64,000 nt of DNA from Muntiacus reevesi (lineage: Eukaryota; Chordata; Mammalia; Artiodactyla; Cervidae), in assembly GCF_963930625.1 (NCBI RefSeq), contig NC_089257.1:61888100-61952099 (forward strand), in the 5' to 3' direction. Positions 22,966 to 35,500 of the stretch are shown here, in pieces. The first letter of the stretch is position 1. Every line of letters starts with the position of its first letter. The position numbers and the translations under genes were made by a program. Under the pieces are notes generated by a model, which saw nothing but the letters and a program-made list of their open reading frames with translations, made no database searches and was not told the DNA's origin.

Positions 22966-23400
22966 AATAAAAGGGAAAGACTTGGAATACAAGTCCAAGC
23001 CTAGAAGTCCATCATAAAAGAGTTTGAACCGGAAGCCTGAGAGAGGTCCCTTCTGCCTCTCCCTGCCTCTGTGTCCTTGAGCCAGCTCCTGTCTGCCTCC
23101 AGGTCCCCTCTACCTCAAAGCTAAAGGAGGTGGACTCGGGCGTCTTCCTCTTCTCTAGTTCTGTGACTGACACCTCCTTCTCCATATTTTTTGCCTAATT
23201 CCACCCCCATCCCTCTACCCTCTTTCCAGTTCTGCTTCCCCTTTAGTCCCCCTTCTGTTCCATTTCAAAACGCTCCCTGCAAACAGTCTCCTAGGGTCTC
23301 CTTGCCTGGCACCCACCTCGAGAGGGAGGGCCTGCCACTTCCCCTTTAATTCTTCCTGGGCTCAGAATCCCAGCGAGTGGAGCTAGCCATCTCCATGAGG

Positions 23401-23440
23401 TCAGATAAGATACTATATATATCGAGTCAGTAACCTGAGC
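23401..23440 (+). promoter_or_regulatory. USP2: TATA/GATA-type candidate promoter of USP2
   Basis: Two overlapping GATA motifs (AGATAAGATAC from 23403) are followed by the A/T tract CTATATATAT at 23413-23422. The tract can serve as a TATA box and is one base off a MEF2 site. It lies about 30-140 bases upstream of a well-formed splice donor at 23553. Confidence 0.5.
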
Positions 23441-23445
23441 CCCGG

Positions 23446-23552
23446 ATTACCCGGCCGAAGTCAGACTCCTGCTTCTGGGCTCGCCGCTGCGCTCCCTGCC
23501 CTGCTGGGGAAGGAGAAGCCCCCCAGATCCTGCCCAGTGTCCCCGGACACAG
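23446..23552 (+). other. USP2: Candidate alternative non-coding first exon of USP2
   Basis: The donor at 23553 reads CACAG|GTCAGT, a near-consensus site. The sequence before it contains no ATG-initiated frame that continues in phase. It would join the acceptor before 29588. The start is inferred from the upstream TATA-like element. Confidence 0.5.
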
Positions 23553-26500
23553 GTCAGTAACTGCCCCTTTGGTATCTGAACTTCACAGGGCTGTTGTCCA
23601 GAGGGCCCTGGACTGTCTGTTTGAGGGATCCCTGTCTGTTTGGGGGAACATGTGAGAGGCCACCCCACCAGGCCTGGGAGGTGCTATGGGCAAGATCAAG
23701 GGGCAGGACCAAGGGCTGGGAGGCCAGGAGGAAGAAGCTGAAGCCCTGGAGGAGAGGGAAGGAGCCTGGAGCTCTCCCCTTGAGTGGGGGTTCCAGGAGA
23801 GTGCCTGGGACAGTCGTTGGAAAACAGAATTTAAGGATTCCAACACTGCCTGGGGGCCCCATATCTTTGCCTTTTCTTGGAGGTCTGATGCCCACCCCCT
23901 CCCAACCCAAATGAAGGAGAACCCTAAAGAGACACTGCCTTTAGCCCACCCACCTCTCCTCCTCCAGGCGGAATTCTGGTTTTAATCTCCAGTCTCTTTA
24001 TCTTACCTCTTTTACCCCCTCCCAGGCCTTGAGTAACTGTTGGGATCTAGAGCGACTGAGAGGGACCCAATCCCCTTGATGACTCCCGGCCAAAGCATAT
24101 CAGGCACTAAACTGGTGGGTCAAGAGGGTGCCAGCCCGAGAGGTAGAGCCGCTAGCGGCAGGCTGAGGCTCCCAGGCATCTGAGAGCAGTAAACAGAACT
24201 CCTGAACTGTGAGAGCACAAATGTTCCCCACCCCAGCCTCCCCCTCTGCCTCCATCTTCCACTCCTGCCAGGACATCCCTCGACCTAGGAGATGACGCTT
24301 GTGTCTAGGCAGTGTCCCAGCAGCTGGGCTTGTGGGTGGGAAACTGTAGACAGAGACAGGGCCCCTCTGTCAGCCCACTTTACCCTTCAAGGTCAGCTGT
24401 CTCAGTGCTTCATTCCGATGTTGTTAGCAAGCAGCTTTGGGAAGCTCTGAGGTCACCACTGTGACGGTTCCCAAGCACCTGTGGGACTGGCTGGGATTCC
24501 CTACTCACCTCCTCGAACACAGATAGGAGGAACCCCCGTGAGGTATATGTCTGAACCCCAGCTAGGGGCTTTCTATCCAGGCAGTGGAGGCCACAGAAGC
24601 TGGCGTGCCTTCACCCCAGACAGGAGAGCGGATCTGGGCAGAGAGGGGCCGTGAAGGCTACTGGGATGTTGGGCATCACCCATCCCATACCCTGGGGGCC
24701 AAGAGTGCCTGGCATTCCTGGGGAGCAAGTCCCTCCCCTGACTGGGCAGGTTAGGGAGCCCTTCACGTGAGCAGCAGGAAATGACAGTGGCTGACGTAAT
24801 GGGCTGGGGTGGCCCCAGGAAGATAGGGTTCATTTTAAGCCCTGACTCACCTAGACTGGGTACCCAAGCTGCCAAAGGGTAGGAGGCGGGGGACATGAAG
24901 GAGCTTGGCATCACGGGTGAAATGGAGGCCTCCTGGACCATCTCTCAGCAGATCAGCATTGTTCTGGGGCTCAGGTTGCGCCTGGCTTCGCTTTCATTTG
25001 CCTGCAGTGGAAACTCGAAGGGCAGCTCCTTTGGGAGTCTGTACCTGCCACGCTGTTTTGCCTAGACGGCGGCCACCTGGACCCCCTCACCCCACGCTGC
25101 AGGCCCCCCACCCTGTGCCAGCTCAGGGAAAGGCCTGGGAAGACAGAAGGGGGTGGCGGGTTGGCTTCAAGGTAGGCATTAGCAGACAGAGCCCAGGTAG
25201 GTCCCAGTCCCAGTGTGACCCCACGCGATCCACACTACCTTTCCAAACCCTAGCTTCCTCATCTGCATACCGGCATAATAACAGCACCTGTTGCTTAGGG
25301 CAGTCGTGAGGATTAAGTGAGTGATTAATACGCGGTGTCCCAGAAGTCTTAGTGCTGATTTAAGCGTTAATAACTTCAGAAATATGAATGCTAAATGCTT
25401 CACTTGTCTGTTTCACTATTTAAATTTCTTGTCTATTTGAATCAAAGTATTTTGAATTTCAATTTAACATTTAAAAAAATTAAACCTTCAAATGATGTTT
25501 GTAAGCCAGGGGCGTTGGGAAGGCTATCTCAGTGTTGGACTTTGGGCTGCTGGAAAATGACAAGCTGCCTAAGAAATACCCAGTGGGATGCCTGGTCTAG
25601 GGGTGCTCTGTACCTGCTGGCAGGGTGATGGCCAACTGGTTCCCTCGTCCTTTCAGGAGGAAGAGTGCCTCCACACCTCCCAAGAAGGGGAACTGAGTAA
25701 AACGAGAGGGAAGCAAGGGAAGCCTGGCAGAACAGGGAGGGGCCAAGGGCCCTGGTGAGCCTGGACGAAGGAGGAGGCTGGCAGGAAGGCTGCCCCACTG
25801 TCCGAGGTGGCAGGCACCTGGGGAGGTGCTGCCTGGAACCGCATGCCTGTACTTGCCAGTTCTGGGTAAACAGCGAAAGGAGTCGGGCAGCAGGGGCCCC
25901 ACGCTGGGCAGGGAGGGGCACGGGGGATCACAGCCAATCAGCTGGCCTCCCACTGCCCCATGAAAGGGCCATTCAGTTCAGGCCGTTCCTTTGGCAACGA
26001 GGAGACTCGCGGCCATGTGAGTGCCCGTCCTGTCCCTGTCTTGGGCAGCAGAGCTATAGCCAGGGCCGCGGCCCGCTCTCCCGCCCAGGGTGCCTCCTGC
26101 AGCCTCCAGGGACAGCCACACCAGGTAACTCGAGGGGCACCAACCCAAGCTGTCTGCCCACCTGCAAGATGCTGGCACTGTCCTCAAGGGCGAAACTAGG
26201 GGTTGGGGGAGGAGACAGGCATGCTCCAGGCCTCAGCTGCAGTGGGGACCCTCTCCCCAGACAGAGGAACTCTCTGCCAGATGCCAGCACTGACCAGACA
26301 GCTTCCAGGGGGCTGTTCTTGGTGGGGAGGCCTGTCAGTTGTCTGGCAGATTGAAGCAGACAGGAGAGCAGGGTTTAGGAGCCCTCCCGCGAGTGGTGCA
26401 GCTCCACTTCCGACCCTGATCCTGCCCAGGGCAACCTGTGGGCCATCCCAGGGCCGTCTGTCCCTATCCGCTGTACCTGTTTGGCCCCAGCACTTCTGCG

Positions 26501-27434
26501 TCAGCAGGGCCAGGAGAGGTCGCAAGCTTGGGGTGCTGCCTGCAGAATACCAATTCCCCCGAGCTCAAGTGTGGGGGGAGGGGTAGAGAGACCTGGGGGG
26601 AGGAGGCAGGAGTTCAGGCCCTTATGGGTGTGGGGGGCATATCCGATTGGCTGCCGGGTGTCCCAGAGCCCAGCTCCTGAGACCTGGAGCCTCTGTGACT
26701 TTGAATTATTGATGGAGCTCTCCAAAGTGAAATAGAGCAGGACTGGTCCCACGCCCCCACCCCGAGCCTCTGCCCGCCTCCGCCCCTGGCCTCCTCAGCC
26801 TTCTTTCTCTTCCCCCTCTGGACCCCAGGAAGCTAAGCAGATGGGAGGGAAGCCTGTGGTTCCCCCAGCCATACACCTGGTCCTCCTCCCGTTCTCTTTT
26901 CCTAGAAAGGGGTAGGAGGTGTGCTGGCCGTGGGAACATGACTGGTTGAGGGAGCCCCCAGCCAGGCCAGGCGGGAATAAGGGTGGATGGTAATTTATAG
27001 GCCAGGCCTTTCTGATGTCGGCCTGGAGTGAAAATGGCTAGAGGTCTCTGGTAGAGCCTGGAAGTTCTGTCCTGGGGCCTATATGAAAAGTGCCACCTGC
27101 TTACCTCCCACCTCTGCAACCTATCCCATACCCTACATGGACTGAGTATCTACAGCTCTCTGCCAGGCACTCAGCACCTGGGGCTTGGCACCAAGTCCCC
27201 TATGCCCTAGTGAGCGAGGCTGCGGCCTAGGGCAGGCTGTAGGCTGCCTGAGTCACTGACTGCCAAACAGCCAGATTCTGCCCATGACCCACTCATCTCA
27301 CTAGGAGCTGCGGGGAGAACCCTGATGCCTGGGGCTGCGGTCAGAGGCTGGCCCGGCCAGGAGACAGCCAGCCCCAACATTATTATAGGCCTACAAAGGG
27401 AGGAGCCGGGCTGCCTGGCAGGGCTGGGAGAGGA

Positions 27435-27640
27435 GATAATAACCACTGTCTTTGTTGAGAGCTTTCACGTGTTATTATCTCATTTATTCCTCACAACAAC
27501 CCTGTGAGGTAGGAATCATGATGATTACTATACTGATTTTGCAGGTGAGGAAATTGGGGCTCAGGGAGGTTCAATGACTAGGGCAGAATAACCCAGCTAG
27601 TCAGCCACGGGGCAAGACTCCTCTGAGAGGCCTGGGTGGC
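27435..27640. repeat. MIR-like ancient SINE
   Basis: CATTTATTCCTCACAACAAC, CCTGTGAGGTAGG and GAGGAAATTGGGGCTCAGGG are typical MIR segments in order. It carries a CACGTG E-box at 27466-27471. Confidence 0.7.
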
Positions 27641-27839
27641 TCTACACCCCCACCACCCCAGAAGCCCCCAAGAGCCCCTGTTGACCCTCAAGGAAAGTAA
27701 GAGATCTTACCTACTCCTCCTCTGCCCTCCAGCTCCATTGAGATAAAGCCTGCAGGTTTACAGTGATGGAGGGACTCTGGGGGTCCCCATGTGAGCCTAA
27801 ATTTGATGGGGGTGGTGAGTCAAGGTAAAGTGGGAAGGG

Positions 27840-27960
27840 CACTGGGCTGGAAATCTGAGAGACATGGACACCAGTCCTGGCTCTGCTAGCATGTGACCCT
27901 GGGCAAGTCAGTGGCACTTTTCCACTTGTACAACGGAGAACATAAGATAGATGACCCTTC
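27840..27960. repeat. MIR-like ancient SINE
   Basis: CCTGGCTCTGCTAGCATGTG followed by ACCCTGGGCAAGTCA is the MIR core/5' region. Confidence 0.6.
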
Positions 27961-29093
27961 ATCGAGTAGACACTCTCATATGCCCCCAGGGCGGGGGAGG
28001 GGGGTGGATGTCCTAACCAGTCTTAATTGGCTAGAGCTTGCACTTGGACACAGCTGACTCCAAGTTCCTGAAAAACAGCTCAGGCAAACATCTTACTGTT
28101 TAGTCTGAGTAACAGTTGGAGGATGTTGCTACAAGTCCTTTGTAGCAACAATTAAAGCAAGCTTGACAATGAGGGCAGGTGACAGGTGCAGTGCATCTAA
28201 CTGATAATCACCCTTGTTTCAGCAGCGGGGAAATCTGGGCTAGATTCCCAAACCTGATGTCCCCGTGGTGAGACCTGGCTCTAGCTGTTTCGCATCGGTC
28301 AGCTTTGGTGTCCTCTATGTAAAGTGTGGTCGTGGCTGTACACTCCCTAGGCCTGTGGGAAGGTTTAATTGGATGATGAATGTGGAAATGTCCTCTTTCA
28401 CTTGTGGTAAAATATATTTGATGTGAAAGTTAAAAAAAAAAAAAAAAAAAAAAAAACGTCAGCCCGTTCGGGCTTTGAAAACTCAATTCAGAGGTTCTGT
28501 GTTCCTTCAGCAGATCACCCCAGCGGCAAGGACTGCAAGTGGAGACAGGAGCTCTGCCTGCAGTGCAGGATTTTAGCCTCTAGGGGGCCCCCTTTGCACG
28601 AGTCATTATCACCATCAGTTTGCTGTGGGTACTGATAGGGGGAGCCCTAGGAGGCCACAGGGCCCTAACTCCACTTAGAACTGAAGGCTTAGGTCAATAA
28701 AGAGGGTGGGCTCTACCACACAAGGATCCCCCACAACAGCAGGTGGCCATGTCCAGGGAAGTACTCTGGGACTGGGTCTGGAGACTGAGGTCACACGTTC
28801 CTCTCAGCCACTCATCACCACCACCACCCACACCTAAGCCCCTTTCCTCCTCTCATGGGCCTTCCTGTTCCTCATCAGGGATCTGGCTAAATGATCCTCA
28901 GGTCATGCTGTCTGAAGAGTGTAAGATTCCCGAAAGATTGCTTCCAAAGAGGGGAGCAGTCTGAACTCTTGGAATGTCCAGCAGTTTTTAATCCAGGGGG
29001 TGAGGGTGGTGGCATCCCTCATCTCAGAGGTGCCTGCAGAAAGAAACCAAGGAGAGGAAGCAGATGGGATTTGGGTTGGAATATTACTGGGGG

Positions 29094-29231
29094 CTTTTTT
29101 GTTTTTGTTTATTCAGCTGCACTGGGTGTTAGTTGGGGCACGTGGGATCTAGTCCCCAGACCAGAGATTGAACCTGGGGCCCTTGCCTTGGGAGTGCAGA
29201 GTCCTAGCCACTGCACCACCAGGGAAGTCCC
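29094..29231 (-). mobile_element. CHR-like tRNA SINE
   Basis: Reverse copy with GGGATCTAGTCCCCAGACC, GAGATTGAACCTGGGGCCC and CACCACCAGGGAAGTCCC, about 350 bases upstream of the USP2-69 coding exon. Confidence 0.85.
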
Positions 29232-29587
29232 TGGCATACTATTTGTTGCTTGAAGGGCTGCAGAGGTGGGGCAGTCCCTGCTCTCAGGCTGGAGGCTTTG
29301 AGGGGAGCATCTAGTCCAAGCAGTGCTGAGACTGATTGCCCGTGTAGTTTATGAAAGCCTGCTCAGCTCTGGGGCTCTCCCTGAGGTGTGAATGCCTGGG
29401 TGCGAGGAGACCTGCATGCGCACGCACATGCAGAGGTGTGTCCCAGTGGTGGGCCAGTGGCTTTCCTGGAAACAGACAAGTGTGGTCCCTGGTTGAGGTC
29501 AAGCCACTGGGGGATGGAGAGCAGGCACAGTGGGAGCAGCCTGACCCCCGGCTGGGCCTTCTGACGACTGCTTTCCTTGTCTTTCAG

Positions 29588-32500
29588 CCCATGAGGCTCC
29601 CAGTCCCCACCGAGCGCCGCCCTGAAGGATGTCCCAGCTCTCCTCCACCCTGAAGCGCTACACAGAATCGGCCCGTTATACAGATGCGCCTTTCACCAAA
29701 TCGAGCTATGGCACCTACACTCCCTCTTCCTACGGAGCCAACCTGGCTGCCTCCCTCCTGGAGAAGGAGAAGCTTGGTTTCAAGCCCAGCCCCCCCACCA
29801 GCTATCTCACCCGTCCCCGTACCTATGGCCCCCCCTCCATCCTGGACTATGACCGAGGCCGCCCCTTGCTGAGACCCGACGTCATCGGGGGTGGTAAGCG
29901 GGCGGAGAGCCAGACTCGGGGCACCGAGCGGCCTTCAGGGAGTGGCCTCAGCGGGGGCAGTGGATTCCCTTATGGAGTGACCACCAGCTCCCTCAGCTAC
30001 CTGCCTGTCAGTGCCCGTGACCAGGGGGTGACCCTGACCCAGAAGAAGTCGAACAGTCAATCAGACCTGGCCCGGGACTTCTCCAGCCTCCGGACCTCAG
30101 ATAGCTACCGGCTGGACTCTGGGAACCTGGGCCGCAGCCCCATGCTGGCCCGCACGCGCAAGGAGCTGTGCGCCCTGCAGGGCCTGTACCAGGCAGCCAG
30201 CCGCTCCGAGTACCTGGCCGACTACCTGGAGAACTATGGTCGCAAGGCCAGCGCACCTCAGGTGCCCACCCCGACCCCTCCCTCACGAGCCCCCGAAGTC
30301 CTCAGCCCCACCTACCGACCCAGTGGCCGTTACAGTCTGTGGGAGAAGGGCAAGGGCCAGGCCCTTGTGTCCAGCCGCTCCAGCTCCCCAGGGCGAGACA
30401 CCATGGTGAGTTTGCCCCTCGGGGACCTGCTGATGGGCTGGGGAGGAAGCCACTGATGAGGAAAGGGCTTCCACCTTGACCGACGATCGCAGGCAGAGGG
30501 TTTCCTTCCCAGGCCTCACAGTGGCTGTTCCTGTAGCCCAGGTGGGGACGAACCAGGGGAGTCATCTCAGCACACCTGGTGCCCTCGTGCTTGATGTCTT
30601 TGCTCAGGGGCTCTCCCACTCTCCCCAGGAAATGCACTTCACGACCCGTGCCCTCGATGATGGCCCTGCCGTGCTCTTGGAAATGCCCAGCTACCCTCAC
30701 ACACACTGCGACTTTTATCCTCTGCTTTCCCACCCAACATGCCTGAGGCCCCTGCAGGCCCTGCCCCATCCTGGACTGCATGCTGAGGCCCCCAGACCAC
30801 CAGTGTGCCCTGTGGTAAGAAAGGCCCCCCCGGCCCTGACTGCATCTCTCCTCCTGCTCAAGCTTTTACCTCTCAGTCCAGAGACATGGCTTAATGCTGA
30901 GACGTAAGACATCAGAAGAAGAGGGTCTGTCCTCTGGTGGACGCAGCCTGGCTCTGGACCAGGGGTCTAGACAGGAGTAGTTCTTGTGTGTCTTTGGAGA
31001 AAATGGTGCAGAACTTCTCGTCTAGGGCTTTAGATGATCCAGTCTTTCTACTCCAATGTGCCTGGGTTCAAATAAGGGAAGAGGCTCTGCTGGAGACTTG
31101 AGTGAGGGCTGGCATGACCCACCCACATCTGATCCCTGACACACCTCTCCTGGGGCACTGACTACAATTCTTCCTCTTGTGTAGTCATCAATTTACCCAT
31201 TGGGTGGTGAGCTTTCAGAGGATGAGAAAGAAATCAAATCTTCAGATCCCTCACTATGTACATAGCTCAGTGTAGAATTCGGCTGACCTGCGTATCACAC
31301 GGATGACTGGATGGATGGATGGATGGGGGAGTGAATAGATATATGGAGGAATGAATGGATAGATGGGGGAGTGAGTGGGTATGCAAAAGGACAGGCAAGT
31401 ATATGGGTAGGAGAACTGGGTGTTGTGTCATCTTTATTACTTTATGTGCCCTTCAACTCAGGACACATGTCTTTTAGAAACAATAGTTGTGCCACAGCAA
31501 GAAATGCTGCTTAGGGGACTTGTCCAGAAAAATGGAGCAGGGGTACAGGATGGGGGCAGGGCTTTGGGACACAGACCTCGTCATAACTAAAGGTCCTGAG
31601 AGGACAACTTGATACCATTGCTTAGAGTCTCAGCCTTGCTGGACCCCCTGTGAAGTGCCATGGGAGATGCAAAAGCTGGTGCCTCCCAGAACATTCAGAC
31701 CCTAAGAAGGCAGGGCTGGCTACGTTGGAGGGCTAGAGTGGACAAGGAACGGCAAAAGCTGGCCTCGGAGAGAAAGACACATTCTCAGGGGACATGTACT
31801 TGGGTTGAAGTGTGATTGGCTGGAACAGGTCTGGTGTTGCTCATCTCAGGGGCAATCAATCAGAAAGCAACTCTCAATGGAGGGGCCTGGGTGTTAGGGG
31901 CCTCTGAGGGGCTCCCTCTCTTTGTTCAGAAGGACTCTTTATGGGGCTCAGTGTTCCTAAAAAGTGAAGTCTGCAGACTGACTAGCTCAGAATCATCTGT
32001 GCGCTGAATTGTCTGGGGGCCCCATCCAGACCCCCTGGAGCCAAACTCTCTTAGTGATATAGGGCCTGAGACTCTGCCCTTTTTCACAAGCTTTTCAGGT
32101 AATCTTCAAGCACACTGAGGTGTGAAAACCTCCCCTCCACAGACTAAACTACAGAGCCATTCTCAGCCCCATCTCAGCCCCAATCCGTGGAGAGCAGGGC
32201 CTCCTCCTTCCTACACAGGCAGATCCCAAAGCTCCTTGGAGTCTCCACAGCAGACACCCTGGCCCCAACCTCCTCCCCCAGGGCCAGCCTGAGGGGAATT
32301 TTGCAAAAGGACCTCAGAGGAGTGGGCAGGTGGACCCAGGGCAAACTCAGCCACTGTAACATCCCATTTTCCCTGTCCAGAAACAACCCCCAACACACAG
32401 GAGTAACCAGCAGCCCTACAACTGAGCTAGTGTTTCACTCTGAGCTCTTCCTCAAGAAAAAGGTCGTCTGAGTTTTTCTGTAACAGAAAAACCCGAATGA

Positions 32501-35500
32501 ATTTCCTGGTCAGCCCAATACTACCAACTGGGAGAGACCCCTCCTGGGCTCAGTGGTGTGAGGCCTTGATCTGACCTCACTCCTCTCCCCTCACCACCCT
32601 CACCCCCGCTTCTGGTGCTGATCACATCTTGCTGGGGTGAGAACGGCCCTGTTTGTGGGGCCTGGACCACTTCTTTCTAGAACCAGGTCCAGTTTCTTTT
32701 CTGACCTCCATCCACGGCTCTTCCCGTCTCATTCATTCATTTTATGGTGTTCAGCTTACAAGCTGCGTAACCTTAGAGAAATGCGTGAACCTCTGAACCT
32801 GTTTGCTCTGTAAAACGAGAGCGGTCATAGTTCCCACTTCAGAGATCCTGGTGTGGAATCAAAGGCTGTAGGCTTGGCACTTAGTAGGTGTTTGATCAAT
32901 ATCAGTCCTCCCTTCTGCCTTCCAGGTGCTCCGGCAGGGGCGGTTGGGGGGGGGGGGGTGGCGGGCAGGAGAGTTGTGAGTTGTGGTCCCTGCCCTCAGG
33001 GAAGCTTGGGAAATAAGTTCTAAAAATAGTTGCAACAGGAGGCTGCCCTAGGTGTTTTTTCAGTGTCATAGGTGATGGGAAAGGGAGAGGTCATCCGAGG
33101 CTGGGATGAACAGTTTGACCGCTGGAAGAACACTGCCTTTTTAACCTTGGATACCTCTCATGTGAACTGTTACCTCACCCATAAAAGGGAATGGTCATGC
33201 CTGCCCTGCCCATCTCCCAGGGATGTCATGAGGTTCAAAGCAAATCATGGATGTGGAGAAATCTGCAACCAGTAAAATGCAATGGCAGAGCTGGCTTAAA
33301 CTCAAGGGGGAAAAGGTGCTGCTGGAAAAGAAGGGGTCTTTGGCAGCTGACTAGAGTGGAGGGAGGGGACCACCGCTGGGAGGAAAAAGGTGAGAAAGTG
33401 CATCCTAGGGCAGGGCCCCGGGTGAGATCCGACTCCCCTGTGGCAGCCCTGGCCCCCCGGCTCTCTGGGCAGCTGACCTGAACTACAGGTCAAAAGAAGC
33501 AGGACCAGCTGGGGAGTAGAACAGATCTAACCAGATTCAATCCTCCTGTTAATAGTAACAGCCCACATGAACTTGGAATATCACAGACTCAGCTGAGCAC
33601 GAGTGAAGAACTGGTGAAAGGGGACAAGAATTCTGAACACCTCCCGTCCATGACTGGCTTGCTTAAACACCGACAAAACGCCAGTCCACAGAGTATGCGC
33701 TGTCAGCCTAGGGCAGTGAGGGCTGCCCTAGACTCCCCCTTCAATAGATTGCAGGAGAGTTGTATGTTGGTTCAGAACTGGGGGTTTTTTTGTTTTGTTT
33801 TTTTTAAAAACTTTCACTACCCACAGTGGGGACTTCAAGCCAGGCCAGGTGGGTTGGCCCTGCAGAGAGCCAGGGGTCCACGCCCCCAGCTTGGTCACAT
33901 CCCCCCTCCACCCCACCTCTCTTGTTCCCCTGGGCCTATGGAAGGACAAGCTGTTCCCAATGAGCCCTGCCCGGGCTGCGCTTTAACCCCTACAATCCAC
34001 GCTAATCCTCCACTCCACCCACTCCAGCTGCTCTCTCCCCTGAGCCCGGGCAGTTCTGCCTGCGAGCTTCAGCCCTGCGCTCACCCTGCCCAGGTCTCCT
34101 CTCCCTCAGAAGAGCTGGGAGCTGGCCCAGGGCCCTCCAGAGCACCAGTCACGGGCTGGGCACCTGCTACTCCGATGCGGAGCCCGGCCCAGCGTCTTGC
34201 CCTCACACGGCCTCTCCCACACCCTTGCCCTCTGCTCTGGGACCTGTTGCTAGGAGCAGTCGGCCTGGGCACCTGGACTACCTAGATCCTATTTGCCACT
34301 GGGGGGGCTGCTGACTCATCTCACAAAGCCTCGGGTTCCAGCTGTTCAGTGACAGGGAGATTATATAAGATGAGGTCATGTGATTTTCCTCTCGGGTGGG
34401 ACTTTGGACTTGACTGCTGTCAAGCAGTGGGGGGAAGGGAGGAGTTTTAGTCTGAAGTGGAGGACAGCGGCGGCTGTCCTCCGGCTCCTGGGTGAGAAGT
34501 GTGACCTTTCCCTCTGTCCCCGGCCTTCTCACTGTTTACTCAGCCACGCTGAACTGCATCCCTGCTGTCCTGTTTGTCCAGCTTGGCAGCCGGAGACCCC
34601 GGGGCTTGTCCTCACCCACTCAGCCACCTGGAGGAGGGCAAACTTCCTGGGAGCCCGAAGCTGTGCTCACAGCCTAGGAAGGTCACACAGAGGGGTCCCA
34701 TGGCTGGACTGATCCTAGCTGCTGAGAAAGAAAGAGCAGTCGGTTTGTAGTCTGTGGTCAGAATCAGCAAGACGCCAATGTCTCAGGCCTTGAAGACCGG
34801 CTGTGGGCTGTGACCTGGCTGGTGGCCTTGGAGCCACCTTACCCAGGCTCATTTTCTCAACCAGTGCCCAGCGCCATGCTCCCTGCTTCCTCCTCCACCC
34901 CCACTCTGGGATGGATGTCTCTGCGAGTGAGGTCAAGTGGCATGGGGGTGGGCTCAGCAAGGCAGGAGTTCATCCAAGCCTGGTAAAATGTTCCCGGCCT
35001 GTGGGAGAGCCGCTCCACTGACCATCCTGCTGCAGAAATGAACATCGCCTTCAGGGCCCAGAGCTGCACACGTTCCCTGCACCCTCTCACCTCAATGGAG
35101 ACGTAAAACTGGCACCCCACACAAAGACATAAATGGGAGAGGGAAGTGTGTGGGCCTCTGGAATCCAGCTGGTCCAGACCAGATTGCCCAGGGGCTCCAA
35201 GGAGCACAGAGCTTTAGGCCTCCTGGGGTCTGAGTGATGCAGGAAGGAGGAGCTTCCCAGGGACCTCGGTCCAGCTGGCTGGCCCTCCCTCCCCAAAGGC
35301 ACTGGAAGGCTGAGAGCCGAACCCCTAACAAGGACCCTGAGCCCCCACCAGTTCAGTCAGACCAACAGTCTGTCCCGTCTTGCGTGGGTAATTGCAGGTG
35401 CGTGCCAGAGCAGGGTTTAAGCCATGTTTCTAAACCTGGGACTGGGCTGCCCCCTAACAGCTGAGAAAGCAAGATATTTGCAGTCTTGTCTTCACACAAC

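Larger units (their letters stand above)
21845..29587. other. USP2 5' intronic region
   Basis: No conserved coding exon is recognised between the candidate first exons and 29588, apart from 23446-23552. It holds MIR fragments (listed), a minus-strand tRNA SINE, a 26-base A tract at 28431-28456 and two CACGTG E-boxes at 24764 and 27466. A degenerate segment near 25330 may be an old DNA-transposon end. Frames such as 25755-26354 lack recognisable domains. Confidence 0.6.

Noticed and set aside
25325..25500. Possible mariner or other DNA-transposon terminus (GGTGTCCCAGAAGTCTTAGT)
   Set aside because: Only one end-like motif is seen and no matching inverted repeat, so it was not annotated as an element.
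25755..26354. 199-codon plus-strand frame in the USP2 5' intron
   Set aside because: No domain, no splice context and unrelated overlapping frames on both strands. Consistent with GC-rich intron sequence.
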